Below are positions 27,145 to 36,190 of a stretch of DNA of 64,000 nt, one piece after another (the stretch's first letter is position 1; every line of letters starts with the position of its first letter). The notes below the pieces were generated by a model. That model worked only from the letters and a program-made list of their open reading frames with translations, did not search any database and had not been told where the DNA came from. This DNA is from Lachnospiraceae bacterium (lineage in GTDB: Bacteria; Bacillota; Clostridia; Lachnospirales; Lachnospiraceae). The translations under genes and the position numbers were made by a program. Location: NCBI GenBank assembly GCA_014804655.1, contig JAAUZK010000010.1, positions 188,502 to 252,501 on the forward strand. The letters are read 5' to 3'.

Positions 27145-27736
27145 TAATATTCTTAAAAAATATATGTGTGGTAAAATTAGTGCTGAATTATTATATAACC
27201 AAATGAGGCATCTTTTTAATGAATTACTGAGCAAATATGATTTTTGTAAGTTAGAATATCTAAAAATATACCCATTTATATCTGAATTGCAAGACGAAGA
27301 TTTGTATAAAGATCATATTCTAAGAGAGAAAATTAATACTATATTTGCTATTTTAGAAGGACGGCATAGTTTTTCGTATGATTTATGGATGAATCTGAAA
27401 AAAGGTGAATTAAGTTATATTAATGATATTTGGGAATTATATAAAACAAATGGGAGTATTTCTTTTGAAAAATCAGAGATAATGCGAAAGAAATTGAAGA
27501 ATATCAACATAAATACTATTGAAGATATGTGTTTGGACAAATTGCTAACTTTATTAGTTGGATTGCCAACATCAGGCGATGATTTCTATATGTATAATTC
27601 ATTGTATGTTAAGTCAATTGATAAAAATGCTGTACATGAGGATATAGAAAAAATGATGAGTATTTTATCTGGGCAGAGACCGATACATATATTACTAAAA
27701 TATGTGTCCGATGATTGTATTTATATTATAGTGTAA
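27122..27736 (+). CDS. Helical protein of unknown function, probable immunity cargo
   Basis: A 204-residue mainly helical protein (FDNILKKYMCGKISAELLYN near the start, FSYDLWMNLKKGELSYINDI in the middle). It begins inside the 27040 fragment, so it may use that fragment's AAAGGAG site through reinitiation or coupling. The end reads YVSDDCIYIIV. Not recognised; size and context resemble immunity proteins. Confidence 0.6.
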   Translation: MEMVMEFDNILKKYMCGKISAELLYNQMRHLFNELLSKYDFCKLEYLKIYPFISELQDEDLYKDHILREKINTIFAILEGRHSFSYDLWMNLKKGELSYINDIWELYKTNGSISFEKSEIMRKKLKNININTIEDMCLDKLLTLLVGLPTSGDDFYMYNSLYVKSIDKNAVHEDIEKMMSILSGQRPIHILLKYVSDDCIYIIV

Positions 27737-27790
27737 TTTACTGTGGAAAATTGATGGTTTGTTTCTCAGGATTGAACCAGGGTATTTAGA

Positions 27791-27895
27791 ATGGGCGAAA
27801 ATGATATTTTAGGCAGGCATGGCGGAGGTACTCATGTTAATTTTGACATATTAGCACTTAATCCTGCAAAGCTAGGTAAAAATGCAAGTAATTAA
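27791..27895 (+). pseudogene. Possible toxin C-terminal remnant
   Basis: A 34-codon frame reads MGENDILGRHGGGTHVNFDI then LALNPAKLGKNASN. The Gly/His motif and the Asn-Pro-rich end are reminiscent of the extreme C-terminus of secreted toxin domains, and a mobile toxin tail would be expected next to its immunity gene (the Imm32-like gene follows 30 nt later). It is too short for a firm call. Confidence 0.35.
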
Positions 27896-27925
27896 AGATA
27901 TACATATATATTTGGGGGACTGATT

Positions 27926-28186
27926 ATGAAAGTAGAAATTGAACTTGAAGATTATAGTAAGGAAGAAGGATTAAAATTAAAATGGGAAAAAGGATTTAAC
28001 ATTAAAGTAGAGAGAGAAGGTGATGAAGTTTTAATTTCAGCAAATAAAGCTGGGTTAATTTCTTTAGCCAATCATTTACTTACTTTATCTCAAGATGAAG
28101 TATTAGAGGGGACACATATTCATCTTGATAAATATAATTCGTTAGAAGAAGATTCTCTGGATGTAATAATTGAAAAAGCGAGGTAA
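27926..28186 (+). CDS. Imm32-like immunity protein
   Basis: An 86-residue acidic protein; the second half, NKAGLISLANHLLTLSQDEV then GTHIHLDKYNSLEEDSLDVI, matches the pattern I associate with the Imm32 family. The ribosome binding site is TTGGGGGAC. Immunity families of this size pair with secreted toxins; the partner is not in view. Confidence 0.55.
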   Translation: MKVEIELEDYSKEEGLKLKWEKGFNIKVEREGDEVLISANKAGLISLANHLLTLSQDEVLEGTHIHLDKYNSLEEDSLDVIIEKAR

Positions 28187-28192
28187 AACAAC

Positions 28193-28357
28193 GGATGGCC
28201 ATGGATATCTTTTGTAGAGAATCGGGATCATACATGTGGTTCAAACTTTATAAGAACAGCAGGGAATGATATTGAATTAATTGGGGCATCGATTTACGAT
28301 CAAGATTTTATAGCAAACGCAAGGCAGGATATTCTATGGCTTATAAATGAAGTTTAA
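28193..28357 (+). pseudogene. C-terminal relic of an unknown immunity-type gene
   Basis: One frame reads GWPWISFVENRDHTCGSNFI, then RTAGNDIELIGASIYDQDFI and ANARQDILWLINEV, ending at 28357. It has the dense conservation look of a real protein end (QDFIANARQDI), but there is no start codon or ribosome binding site and upstream sequence is unrelated. Not recognised. Confidence 0.5.
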
Positions 28358-28510
28358 AGGTTAAATAAATTGCTAAAAGATGTACAGCGTGGTGATGAAT
28401 TCACAACATCATAAATACGATACCTTTTTATAAGACAGTATTACCAACGAATGAAATCATGAAGGAAAAGATAAAAAAGAGTTGTCGATTAATGACAAAA
28501 GAGGAGCGAA

Positions 28511-29524
28511 GTGATTGGGAAAAAAATTAATATAAACCGTGTAGAGGTATTTGGCGATTTATCTTTGGATGAGGTAAATGAGATTAAGAATAATGAGGAT
28601 GTAAAGTACATTCAGATAAGTAAAGAAATTCCCGCACAGACTTTAGAGATGATTAATAATGTTATTTTAGTTGAAAGACCAGACATTCAGTTTAGAGTGT
28701 ATGGATTTTACGGGGAAGAATGTAATCTGGGATTTTTAGAAAAACTTACTAATGTTGTAGATTTGTCTATAGGGGAAATGACAGAGGTAAACAATATAGA
28801 TGTACTTGGGAAGCTGACGAATCTAAAACGCTTAAGAGTTTGTCTTGACAAACTTGAAGATATTTCGTTCCTGTCAAATATAAATTCGAATATTATTAGT
28901 CTGATGTTAGGAACCGGGGTGAATAATAGTAATTTGGATTTTAGTATAATAGAGAAGTTTCAAGCGCTGGAGTCTTTATTTATATATAAAATTAATTACG
29001 GATACAATTCATTAAAAAATATGGAAGCGCTGAAAACATTGACAATAAATGCATGTAGCATAAAGGACTTTACAGTTCTGAAAGATACCAATGTAAATAC
29101 CTTGTCATTAGGTTTGATGAGTAATAGTGATCTTTCATCTTTAAACGGAAATGAAAAAATTAACAGTTTGGAATTACAACGGCTAAGTAAATTGTCTGAT
29201 TTAAATATATTATCAAGCTTGCCCAATTTGCAATATTGTCACGTCTCTCATAATAATCATATTGAAAAGGTTCCTAATATGAGAAGATGTGAAAGTGTAA
29301 AAGCTTTAGTTTTTGATAGTATAAAAAAATTAAGTGATATATCTGAGTTGGCGTTTGTTCCAAATGTTGAAAGAATTGAAATGTATCAATTGAAATTAGT
29401 GGATTTGCTTAGCATAGAAGATATTTTGAAAAATCCATCCCTTAAGAAGTTTAAATGTACAACTGGCAGTATGAAAAAGGATAGACAAATAAGAAAGTTA
29501 ATTGAAGAATATGATAAAGTATGA
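28511..29524 (+). CDS. Leucine-rich repeat protein
   Basis: A 337-residue soluble protein with GTG start behind GAGGAGCG. From about residue 80 it contains repeats of about 20-24 residues of the pattern LxNLxxLxLxxxxLxDIxxL (for example LGKLTNLKRLRVCLDKLEDI). No signal peptide or anchor is present, so an intracellular binding role is likely; LRR proteins occur among immunity cargo. A second copy with an internal deletion lies at 36191-36411. Confidence 0.75.
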   Translation: MIGKKININRVEVFGDLSLDEVNEIKNNEDVKYIQISKEIPAQTLEMINNVILVERPDIQFRVYGFYGEECNLGFLEKLTNVVDLSIGEMTEVNNIDVLGKLTNLKRLRVCLDKLEDISFLSNINSNIISLMLGTGVNNSNLDFSIIEKFQALESLFIYKINYGYNSLKNMEALKTLTINACSIKDFTVLKDTNVNTLSLGLMSNSDLSSLNGNEKINSLELQRLSKLSDLNILSSLPNLQYCHVSHNNHIEKVPNMRRCESVKALVFDSIKKLSDISELAFVPNVERIEMYQLKLVDLLSIEDILKNPSLKKFKCTTGSMKKDRQIRKLIEEYDKV

Positions 29525-29554
29525 TATTGGTGCAAATATGATTAAAAAGTAAGG

Positions 29555-29581
29555 TTTTCTAATATTTTATCCGTATACTGA
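29555..29581 (+). pseudogene. Last nine codons of the peptidase gene
   Basis: FSNILSVY and stop, identical in protein to the end of the 41186 gene, directly upstream of lipoprotein B copy 3 (start 29595). The same junction exists at 20953/20967. This shows that lipoprotein B was captured together with the end of its upstream neighbour. Confidence 0.75.
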
Positions 29582-29594
29582 TGAGGAGACAGAT

Positions 29595-30251
29595 GTGAAA
29601 AAACTAATTAAAACATGCGCATCGATTCTTATATCGCTGTTAGTAGTTAGAATGGCAGTAATAGTAATCGTAATTGTGATCGGCTACCTTCTTATTGTGC
29701 TCAGATCGTTTGGGTGGTTTGAGAAAAAATACAAACCCGATGATTTTATTTCGGAAGCAATCTATGAAGCAGTAGGCGATGAAAAAGTACGTTATTGTGG
29801 CAAACAATTAAAAAATCCGGGTAATCTTGGTGTGTCAGCTGAATATATCACATATATATATCAAATACGTGATCATGAAGACGCAAACCTGCTGACGGAT
29901 ATGGTAGAAGCAGCCAATGCAGTCATAAAAAAAGACAAAACGGTAATGCAAAAAATAAATTTGGTTATTGAGGAAGAATTTGTATCGGGAGCATATAGAA
30001 CGGCAGTCAGTTTACAAAATTATTATGAGGGTGTAGATGAATATATACAATATAAATCTTTTCAAAATCTATATATCGGGGAAACTGTCTTTAGTTCCGG
30101 CCCTTACGGTAAGGCGTCAACCTATACTACCTTGCCGGACATCAGAAGATTATGTGTCATCAAAGAGATAGCGCAAGATGCAGAAGAGGAAGGAATCGAC
30201 TGGTGCGAGATATGGCCGGACTTGGAGTGGTATGAAGTTTTGGAGGATTAA
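29595..30251 (+). CDS. Membrane-anchored protein, island family B, copy 3
   Basis: A 218-residue protein with GTG start behind TGAGGAGAC. The N-terminus has a long hydrophobic stretch (about residues 10-40) without a lipobox Cys, so it is probably anchored by a helix rather than a lipid, unlike copies 1 and 2. The rest follows the family: ISEAIYEAVGDEKVRYCGKQ, LLTDMVEAANAVI, QNYYEG, and EEEGIDWCEIWPDLEWYEV. It is followed by the conserved hairpin. Function unknown. Confidence 0.74.
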   Translation: MKKLIKTCASILISLLVVRMAVIVIVIVIGYLLIVLRSFGWFEKKYKPDDFISEAIYEAVGDEKVRYCGKQLKNPGNLGVSAEYITYIYQIRDHEDANLLTDMVEAANAVIKKDKTVMQKINLVIEEEFVSGAYRTAVSLQNYYEGVDEYIQYKSFQNLYIGETVFSSGPYGKASTYTTLPDIRRLCVIKEIAQDAEEEGIDWCEIWPDLEWYEVLED

Positions 30252-30260
30252 TTTTATTGA

Positions 30261-30297
30261 CTGCCGCTTTGGCGAATGATCATTCATAAAGCGGCAG
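30261..30297. terminator. Conserved hairpin after lipoprotein B copy 3
   Basis: CTGCCGCTT (30261-30269) pairs with AAGCGGCAG (30289-30297), with inner GAATGATCATTC pairing. It lies between convergent genes, overlapping the 3' end of the minus-strand ATPase gene, so it may act in both directions. Confidence 0.72.
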
Positions 30298-31600
30298 CAT
30301 CATAAGACTTCAACAGCCCTTCATCAAGAAGGAACTGTTCTATTCCGATATACTGTATACCGTGCTCATCCGTCCAGGGTTTCAAGTAGTCTTTCACAAC
30401 AACAATCTTTTTGAAAGAATCCGGAATGCGCAGCAGCGATGCGATCTCCTGCTCCTTTTTATCCGGATCCGCGATGCTGAGGGCAGACTGGACGTAAAAC
30501 CTGTCACTTCCCCTGTTCACCACAAAGTCAACCTCAAGCTGTTTTCTCATGCTCTTCCCATCCTGTCCCTTGGTGTTATATTCAACAACACCGACATCAA
30601 CATCAAGCCCTCTCCTGAGCAAGTCGTTATACAATACATTTTCCATTAGGTGCGTCTCTTCCAATTGACGAAATCCAAGTCTGGCATTTCTCAATCCCGG
30701 ATCAGAATAGTAGTATTTAGAAGGGGTTTTAATGTATTTTCTTCCCTTGACATCATACCGCATTGCCTTCTGAATCAGAAATGCGTCCAAAAAGTAATCC
30801 AAGTAATGGTCTATAGTTTCCGGCGATATATTGACCTGCTTTTCACTTTTAAAGGTGTTTGACAGTTTATTGGGATTGGTTAATGAGCCGATGCCTGATG
30901 CGAGGACATCCAGCAGAATCTCCAACACTTCCTCCTGATTTATAATCTTATGACGCTCAAGCACATCCTTGAGGTAAGTCCTGCTGAAAAGATCACGAAG
31001 GTATCTGCTTTTTTCTTCATGCGTATCCAGCGTTGTCACAACAGGCATACCACCGTAAGTGTAGTAGTCCTGCCATGCCCCGCGCTTGTCTTCCTCGTAC
31101 GCCTCGTAGAATTCCGCAAATGAAAGCGGAAACACCCTGATTTCATCACCTCTGTCGCGAAACTGTGTCAGAATGTCCGAGGAAAGCATCTTTGAGTTAC
31201 TTCCGGTTACATAGACGTCTACATTCGGCATCTGTATGAGCCCGAGTACCACATCAATAAATGTGATTTTTGCTTCGGGATCATTTACATAGGGATTCGG
31301 TATATCGGATACAAACTGGATCTCATCTATGAACACATAGTATTGCTTGTTGCTGTCGGTGATCCGTTCCCGGATATGATTATCCAGTTCTATCGGATTC
31401 CGGTACTTTGCATTTGCAAGGATATCCAAAGCAAGACCGATAATTTGCTCCGGCGGGACACCCTCGCTAATCAGATAATCTTTGTACAGATGAAAGAGCA
31501 AAACGGATTTTCCACATCGACGCAGGCCTGTAATAACCTTTGCCCGTCCGTTCTCTCTTTTTTGGATCAGTTTCTCCAGGTATTGTTTTCTTGGCAGCAT
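30284..31600 (-). CDS. ATP-binding protein with DUF4143 (AAA_14 family), second copy type
   Basis: A 438-residue protein with Walker A TGLRRCGKSVLL (near residue 25), Walker B YYVFIDEIQFV, sensor VYVTGSNSKMLSSD and the DUF4143 domain; the end (LEVDFVVNRGSDRFYVQSAL) is the PD-(D/E)XK-like part. It differs from the one at 15077 in its core but has the same domain order. The 5' flank (31679-31711) is homologous to the region upstream of the peptidase gene at 41062-41090. Role unknown. Confidence 0.85.
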   Translation of the reverse strand: MLPRKQYLEKLIQKRENGRAKVITGLRRCGKSVLLFHLYKDYLISEGVPPEQIIGLALDILANAKYRNPIELDNHIRERITDSNKQYYVFIDEIQFVSDIPNPYVNDPEAKITFIDVVLGLIQMPNVDVYVTGSNSKMLSSDILTQFRDRGDEIRVFPLSFAEFYEAYEEDKRGAWQDYYTYGGMPVVTTLDTHEEKSRYLRDLFSRTYLKDVLERHKIINQEEVLEILLDVLASGIGSLTNPNKLSNTFKSEKQVNISPETIDHYLDYFLDAFLIQKAMRYDVKGRKYIKTPSKYYYSDPGLRNARLGFRQLEETHLMENVLYNDLLRRGLDVDVGVVEYNTKGQDGKSMRKQLEVDFVVNRGSDRFYVQSALSIADPDKKEQEIASLLRIPDSFKKIVVVKDYLKPWTDEHGIQYIGIEQFLLDEGLLKSYDAAAL

Positions 31601-31718
31601 CTAAATCACCTCTGGGTTTTTTGCGAATTGAAATACTGTTTTATAATTTTACCAAATATCTGTAGAAAAATCCACTGACAGAACTGAAATTTTTGCGTAT
31701 TGACGCAATTTTTTCATT

Positions 31719-32257
31719 TTGTATTGTGAATTTCATGCAACTAACATATACTGTAGCAAAAGAGGGATTACCGTAACCGCAGAAAATGCGACATCCGACG
31801 CTAATCTGGAACGATGGACAGAGAGTTTGTTTAATTTGTATTTTAAGAATCAAATAAATCGCGAAGATTTTATCGAAAAGATTGGTATCTATGAAAATGA
31901 TTTTTTAGAGCAACTTTTGCATGAAATGAATGAAGCATTTAATCTTCAGAATGCTGGGAGAGTAGAACATTTCATTTATGCATTATTTCTTTGGGATGAA
32001 CAAATAGGTAAGGAGAATGTCCATGGACTTGAAAAATTTGTTGATAAGTTAAATGAAATGTTGGTTTCAGATTGGCATCATAATCATGAAGACATTGTGC
32101 GACTTTTACAAAAGATATCTTCTGTTAAAAGTATGGAATATTTATATGATGCAATAGAATTGCACCCTCAGTATTTAGCATGGGACGATAATTATGCAAG
32201 CATTCCAATGAGGCTATAAGAGAAATGGCTCAAAGACAGATTAATAAATTGATGTAA
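31719..32257 (+). pseudogene. HEAT-type immunity-like protein, truncated and frameshifted
   Basis: The frame encodes ESLFNLYFKNQINREDFIEK then MNEAFNLQNAGRVEHFIYAL and SDWHHNHEDIVRLLQKISSV, resembling helical-repeat proteins that normally run on after the WDDNYA segment. Here the frame stops at 32219 just after WDDNYA, whereas a shifted frame continues NEAIREMAQRQINKLM to 32257, the expected end of such a protein. An internal deletion has removed the last repeats. The 5' end lacks an ATG and includes sequence shared with the peptidase upstream region. Confidence 0.6.
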
Positions 32258-32272
32258 GAGAGTAAAGGGTTT

Positions 32273-32833
32273 ATGGATAAAGAAATAAGAGCATTCTATA
32301 CGGACAATACTATAAGAGTTTATCAAGCGTATAATAGGTTTATTGCAAATGAAGCCGTTAAAAAGGGTACATTTGGTAAAGGGTTTAAATTAGACAGGAT
32401 GACTTGGATAAAACCATCGTTTTTATGGATGATGTATCGCTGTGGTTGGGGGACTAAAGAAAATCAAGAACATATTCTTGCAGTTGATATAAAGCGAGAG
32501 GCATTTGATTTTATTGTCCAAAAGGCGGTGATATCTGCGTATAGCGATAAAATAGGTATAAGTTATGCAGAGTGGAAAGAACAAATAAAGGAATCAGATA
32601 TTAGATGTCAATGGGATCCTGAAAGAGATATGTTTGGGCACCCTTTGGAGTATAGGTCAATACAACTTGGATTGAGAGGAGCCGCTGTGCAGAAGTATGT
32701 TAATGAGTGGATAGCTGGCATTACAGATATCACAGATTATGTAAAAGATTTAAAAGAACAGAAGGATTGTGGAATCGATATAAGTTCATTGTTACCTAAA
32801 GAAGAGGTTTATAATGTAAGAATAACCAAGTAG
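32273..32833 (+). CDS. DUF4291 family protein
   Basis: A 186-residue protein beginning KEIRAFYTDNTIRVYQAYNR, then DRMTWIKPSFLWMMYRCGWG and REAFDFIVQKAV, and a second half with IQLGLRGAAVQKYVNEWIAG. This is the full DUF4291 pattern; function of the family is unknown. AAAGGG precedes the ATG. The gene is complete and not obviously an immunity protein, although DUF4291 genes do occur in mobile contexts. Confidence 0.85.
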   Translation: MDKEIRAFYTDNTIRVYQAYNRFIANEAVKKGTFGKGFKLDRMTWIKPSFLWMMYRCGWGTKENQEHILAVDIKREAFDFIVQKAVISAYSDKIGISYAEWKEQIKESDIRCQWDPERDMFGHPLEYRSIQLGLRGAAVQKYVNEWIAGITDITDYVKDLKEQKDCGIDISSLLPKEEVYNVRITK

Positions 32834-32950
32834 TTAACCAGATTTTGATCTCAGTGGGCAGAGGGCTCAATATGAAGATGGGGGAACTAAGGGATTAGGA
32901 GATACGCCGGCGGGAGATGTACAAAATTCGATATTAGGAGTATTAAATAG

Positions 32951-33361
32951 ATGGAAAGATGGAGAGAAGTATTTATAGGTGAAATCCCCAAAGGGGTTTA
33001 TCAAATGCAAATGGTAAATGGTGAGAAACAAGGACTGACAATAGAACTATCGAGTGCTAATGTGTGTGTAATGCTTAAGTTTGGAATGGTTCAAGCAGTG
33101 CGGATGTTAGATGAAGGAATTGTACAAAATGACCTATATTCTGACGCTGCAGTCAAGGAATATAAAGATAATAATTTCACTAATGTTATTTATGAAGTGC
33201 AACAAGGTGAATTTGCTAAACAAATAAGTAAAATCTCAGGAGAATATGGGAGGATTTTAAGATTGAAACACTATGTAGTGATTACTCAAAATTATAACCT
33301 TGATATTGTTACAGAATGGGAACCAACAATAGAAGTTACACACAGGAAATATCATGATTAA
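32951..33361 (+). CDS. Protein of unknown function, probable immunity cargo
   Basis: A 136-residue protein, MERWREVFIGEIPKGVYQMQ at the start, with strands and the segment RLKHYVVITQNYNLDIVTEW near the end. The layout, one compact sandwich with a conserved-looking HYVVITQNYN motif, resembles immunity proteins. The ribosome binding site is weak (TAGGAG about 15 nt upstream). Not recognised by name. Confidence 0.58.
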   Translation: MERWREVFIGEIPKGVYQMQMVNGEKQGLTIELSSANVCVMLKFGMVQAVRMLDEGIVQNDLYSDAAVKEYKDNNFTNVIYEVQQGEFAKQISKISGEYGRILRLKHYVVITQNYNLDIVTEWEPTIEVTHRKYHD

Positions 33362-33849
33362 TATTTATGATCTACCAGTCGCAGAAATGAATCATGACCT
33401 ATTTTGGATTTGGATGTTCGTATGAATCATATACCAGAAGGAATCGCATCGTAAGGAACATGTAGGGTGACGGCATAGAGATACACTGCCGCTACGGCAT
33501 TCAGAAGTGGAAATAAGGATTTTGAGCGGAAGCATCTGGAAACGTTGGATTATCCCATGACTGGGATACTTTATATGTTTCTGAAAAATAAGACAAATTG
33601 TTAATGAAAACCAGTGGATAGGGTTTTGCTTTTATGAACAACAGTAAAGCAGGTTTTTAATATGGATATTCCTTTATCAATCAAAAAATGTACTTTTGAC
33701 CAAGGGCGCGTAGCGCCGCATTTTTTGAGAGGATTGTCAAGAGTTTTTGAGAAAAAAGTGGGTGATTTTTGAAAGACAGAGTCTGTAAGCCTTATGAAAT
33801 AAGGGCTGAAGATTCCGAGAAGATATTGATTATGAATGGGAGGTACAGT
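33362..33849. other. Stretch without a supported gene, with one terminator-like palindrome
   Basis: No intact frame is convincing here. A short palindrome GGCGC-GTA-GCGCC (33705-33717) followed by GCATTTTTT (33718-33726) looks like a terminator and has the same GTA triloop as the repeat at 1224-1242. A frame open from TTG 33769 runs into the next gene, but its first 27 residues precede a much better start, so they may be leftover sequence. Confidence 0.45.
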
Positions 33850-34440
33850 ATGGCCATAGTCTTAGATGTCAATTTTTTATGCAATAAATTAATAGACGTA
33901 AGCGCGATAAAGACATTGCTTAATAGGTATAAAATAAAAATTGAATGCATGAAAAGTATTGATAATTGGATGTGGGAGAATGAGAAAAAGGTTGAGTCTT
34001 TTAAACAGATTCCATCAATATTAGATTCACAACATATTGTGATAATTTATTTGAAGCAACCTTCAATTAAAGATGTAGGAGTTTATATCGAAAGAGTCGA
34101 AAATAGATATCATTATACGTTATGGATTAACACAGATGGCTATCCAATGTTGGATTGTGAGAGAATAACAAAAGATAACTGCAAATACTATAAAAAATTG
34201 ATTCAAGCTATTTTAGAATTGAATGGATTAATTGAAGATTCTTTTGAAGCTGTAGGTATAGGATTAGAAACAGAGATTGGTTGTGGTAAAAAAATTATTG
34301 ATATTATTCAGAATTCTAAAAATATAATAATATGGCTTATTAACAAACATATTGAATTATATAGCTTATTAGATGAGTTTGAAGCCGAAACAATGAAAGA
34401 TATATATATATTCTACAAAAAGGATGAGATAATGGAGTAA
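33850..34440 (+). CDS. Protein of unknown function, probable cargo
   Basis: A 196-residue protein starting MAIVLDVNFLCNKLIDVS. I chose ATG 33850 because GGGAGG (33838-33843) lies 6 nt upstream, rather than TTG 33769. It contains strands (IIYLKQPSIKDVGVYIERVE, YHYTLWINTDGYPML) and a long helical tail; the middle resembles small GNAT- or SUKH-sized sandwich domains but no motif is decisive. Not recognised. Confidence 0.58.
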   Translation: MAIVLDVNFLCNKLIDVSAIKTLLNRYKIKIECMKSIDNWMWENEKKVESFKQIPSILDSQHIVIIYLKQPSIKDVGVYIERVENRYHYTLWINTDGYPMLDCERITKDNCKYYKKLIQAILELNGLIEDSFEAVGIGLETEIGCGKKIIDIIQNSKNIIIWLINKHIELYSLLDEFEAETMKDIYIFYKKDEIME

Positions 34441-34590
34441 ACGTGAGAATGCAGGATAGCAATAAAGAACTTTCTGCATTGAGTTAGACAGGTATCGCTA
34501 GCTAATCTCAGAGCAATGAAGGTAGAGAAACATGCATTCGAAGTTGGCACCTACTTCGTGACGGCAGCCGTAAGTCAGGAGGCAATTAAT

Positions 34591-34965
34591 GTGAAATTAG
34601 ATGTAAAACAAATCAATAATCTACGTACAGGAGTTAAGCTTGCTACAGAATTAGAAGCAAGTAATTCTGATTTAAGAAGATTTTTAACGATTCAGGGTTA
34701 TACTTATGATGAAAAAGGAGCGATAATTAAACTTGAAAAAATTCTTAATGTAAATATCTTGGGAAATATATATTTTGAATTGCGGTGTTATGAAATATCT
34801 GTTGATTATTATATCAATCATTGGGATGTAACTGAAGACGATTTAACAAGTCAGCTTTATCAAGATGATATAAAGGGAATAGATGCATTAGAAGTGGAGT
34901 TGGGAAAGTATATAGAGGATTTTTCTGTTCTAAAACCAGAGTGGTATTGTGACAATTTATTATAA
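34591..34965 (+). CDS. Protein of unknown function, probable immunity cargo
   Basis: A 124-residue protein. GTG 34591 has a perfect AGGAGG (34577-34582) 8 nt upstream, so I prefer it to ATG 34516. It begins VKLDVKQINNLRTGVKLATE and ends EVELGKYIEDFSVLKPEWYC. The upstream 25 codons (HAFEVGTYFVTAAVSQEAI) look like the end of another gene, perhaps a displaced toxin. Not recognised. Confidence 0.55.
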   Translation: MKLDVKQINNLRTGVKLATELEASNSDLRRFLTIQGYTYDEKGAIIKLEKILNVNILGNIYFELRCYEISVDYYINHWDVTEDDLTSQLYQDDIKGIDALEVELGKYIEDFSVLKPEWYCDNLL

Positions 34966-35011
34966 TAGATACGGATGGCAAAATCTTATCTTTTTGAGCG
35001 AGGTAATAGAA

Positions 35012-35326
35012 GTGTGGAAAAATTTTAAACGTAACGGAATAGCGAGGATTGAAAAATTAGTTGGGGAGTACAATATATGGGAATTGAATAAGAGTCCATA
35101 TGGAAAATTTAAAATAAAAATATTTGAGAATTCTGATAATATATATAGTGGTTATACAAATATCCTCATCGCTGATGAATTAGGAGATTTCTATTGTGCA
35201 GTAGGGTATGGTAAATCGGAAGATGAGGCGTTGGAAAACACAATTGCAGAATTTTATAAAATGACTGAAAGAAAAGAAAAATGGGAGGAAGCAGATTTTC
35301 AATGTGCAGATCCGTATGATTTTTAG
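35012..35326 (+). CDS. Small protein of unknown function, probable immunity cargo
   Basis: A 104-residue protein if GTG 35012 is used (GAGG 8 nt upstream); the frame also opens at GTG 34949, overlapping the preceding gene by 17 nt. It has a clean domain pattern: FKIKIFENSDNIYSGYTNIL, then FYCAVGYGKSEDEALENTIA with a C-terminal helix. The GYGKSEDEALENTI segment resembles small immunity domains that bind toxins; no exact family is claimed. Confidence 0.6.
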   Translation: MWKNFKRNGIARIEKLVGEYNIWELNKSPYGKFKIKIFENSDNIYSGYTNILIADELGDFYCAVGYGKSEDEALENTIAEFYKMTERKEKWEEADFQCADPYDF

Positions 35327-35626
35327 TACATAATTATAATGTCTGGCGGTATGAAACAATTGCTTACAGATAAAAAGTCATTTTATGAATGTGTGTCAAA
35401 TGGACAGAAAAGTTATAAAACAAGGTTAATCAGGGGATGTGTGGCATTATCGATCTTGGCAATGAATGTAGATCGCCTTGCGTGTCTTTTGATGTTGCAA
35501 TTTTAGATATCGTTATTTTCAAAGTGCAAACAGCATGGATTTATGTTGGCATATATGCAAAATAGCCACTGTGATGTTTTGACTGGTTAATGAGCGAAAT
35601 GAGATTGCGCATCAGAGTAATGGAAA
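35327..35626. other. Stretch without a supported gene
   Basis: A 51-codon frame from ATG 35351 (MKQLLTDKKSFYECVSNGQK) has no strong ribosome binding site and no recognisable domain. It may be a fragment. Otherwise nothing is visible. Confidence 0.3.
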
Positions 35627-36130
35627 GTGTGGAAAGAAGTAGAGACGGCATTTCACAAAAAAATGAAAAAATATAGAAAGGAAAAGATTAATATCTTAAT
35701 GCAAGAAAGTATGGGAAATGAAATAAATAGCTATTGTGGAGTTGGGGAAATACAATTTGGCATGAAAGAATCACAAATATATGATATTTGTGAAAATAAA
35801 TTGGATAAGGTTGTAGGTAAATATACAGACGAATATAAATTATTTTGGCAGGATAAGGGCATTTGTATTATATGTAATAAACAGGGGGAGTGTGTTGCAA
35901 TTGAAGGAAACATACTATCGAAAATCAAGTATAAAGGGATGGAATTAGTTGGAAAGTCTTATAATGAAGCTAAGAAATATTTGCTACAATATGGAAAAGA
36001 AATTGACGAAAATGATTGCGGTTGTACTATATATGATTTGGGGATTGGACTCTATGTGCCTACTCTAAAAGCAGGGGAGGATGAAGAGGTAGAGGGAGTA
36101 ATTGCTTTTGTTAGGGGGTATTATGAATAA
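35627..36130 (+). CDS. Protein of unknown function, probable immunity cargo
   Basis: A frame of 167 codons from GTG 35627; the start is uncertain, and ATG 35663 or 35699 are alternatives. The core YCGVGEIQFGMKESQIYDIC and the later IKYKGMELVGKSYNEAKKYL form a two-repeat layout: each unit begins with a strand, then a helix that starts like FGMKESQI or GKSYNEAK. Such tandem units are seen in some small immunity proteins. It ends GVIAFVRGYYE. Not recognised. Confidence 0.58.
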   Translation: MWKEVETAFHKKMKKYRKEKINILMQESMGNEINSYCGVGEIQFGMKESQIYDICENKLDKVVGKYTDEYKLFWQDKGICIICNKQGECVAIEGNILSKIKYKGMELVGKSYNEAKKYLLQYGKEIDENDCGCTIYDLGIGLYVPTLKAGEDEEVEGVIAFVRGYYE

Positions 36131-36190
36131 CTCCCATTTCAAAATACATGGAATAATGGTTGGAAAAGAGCAGATAGAAAATTTGCCAAT

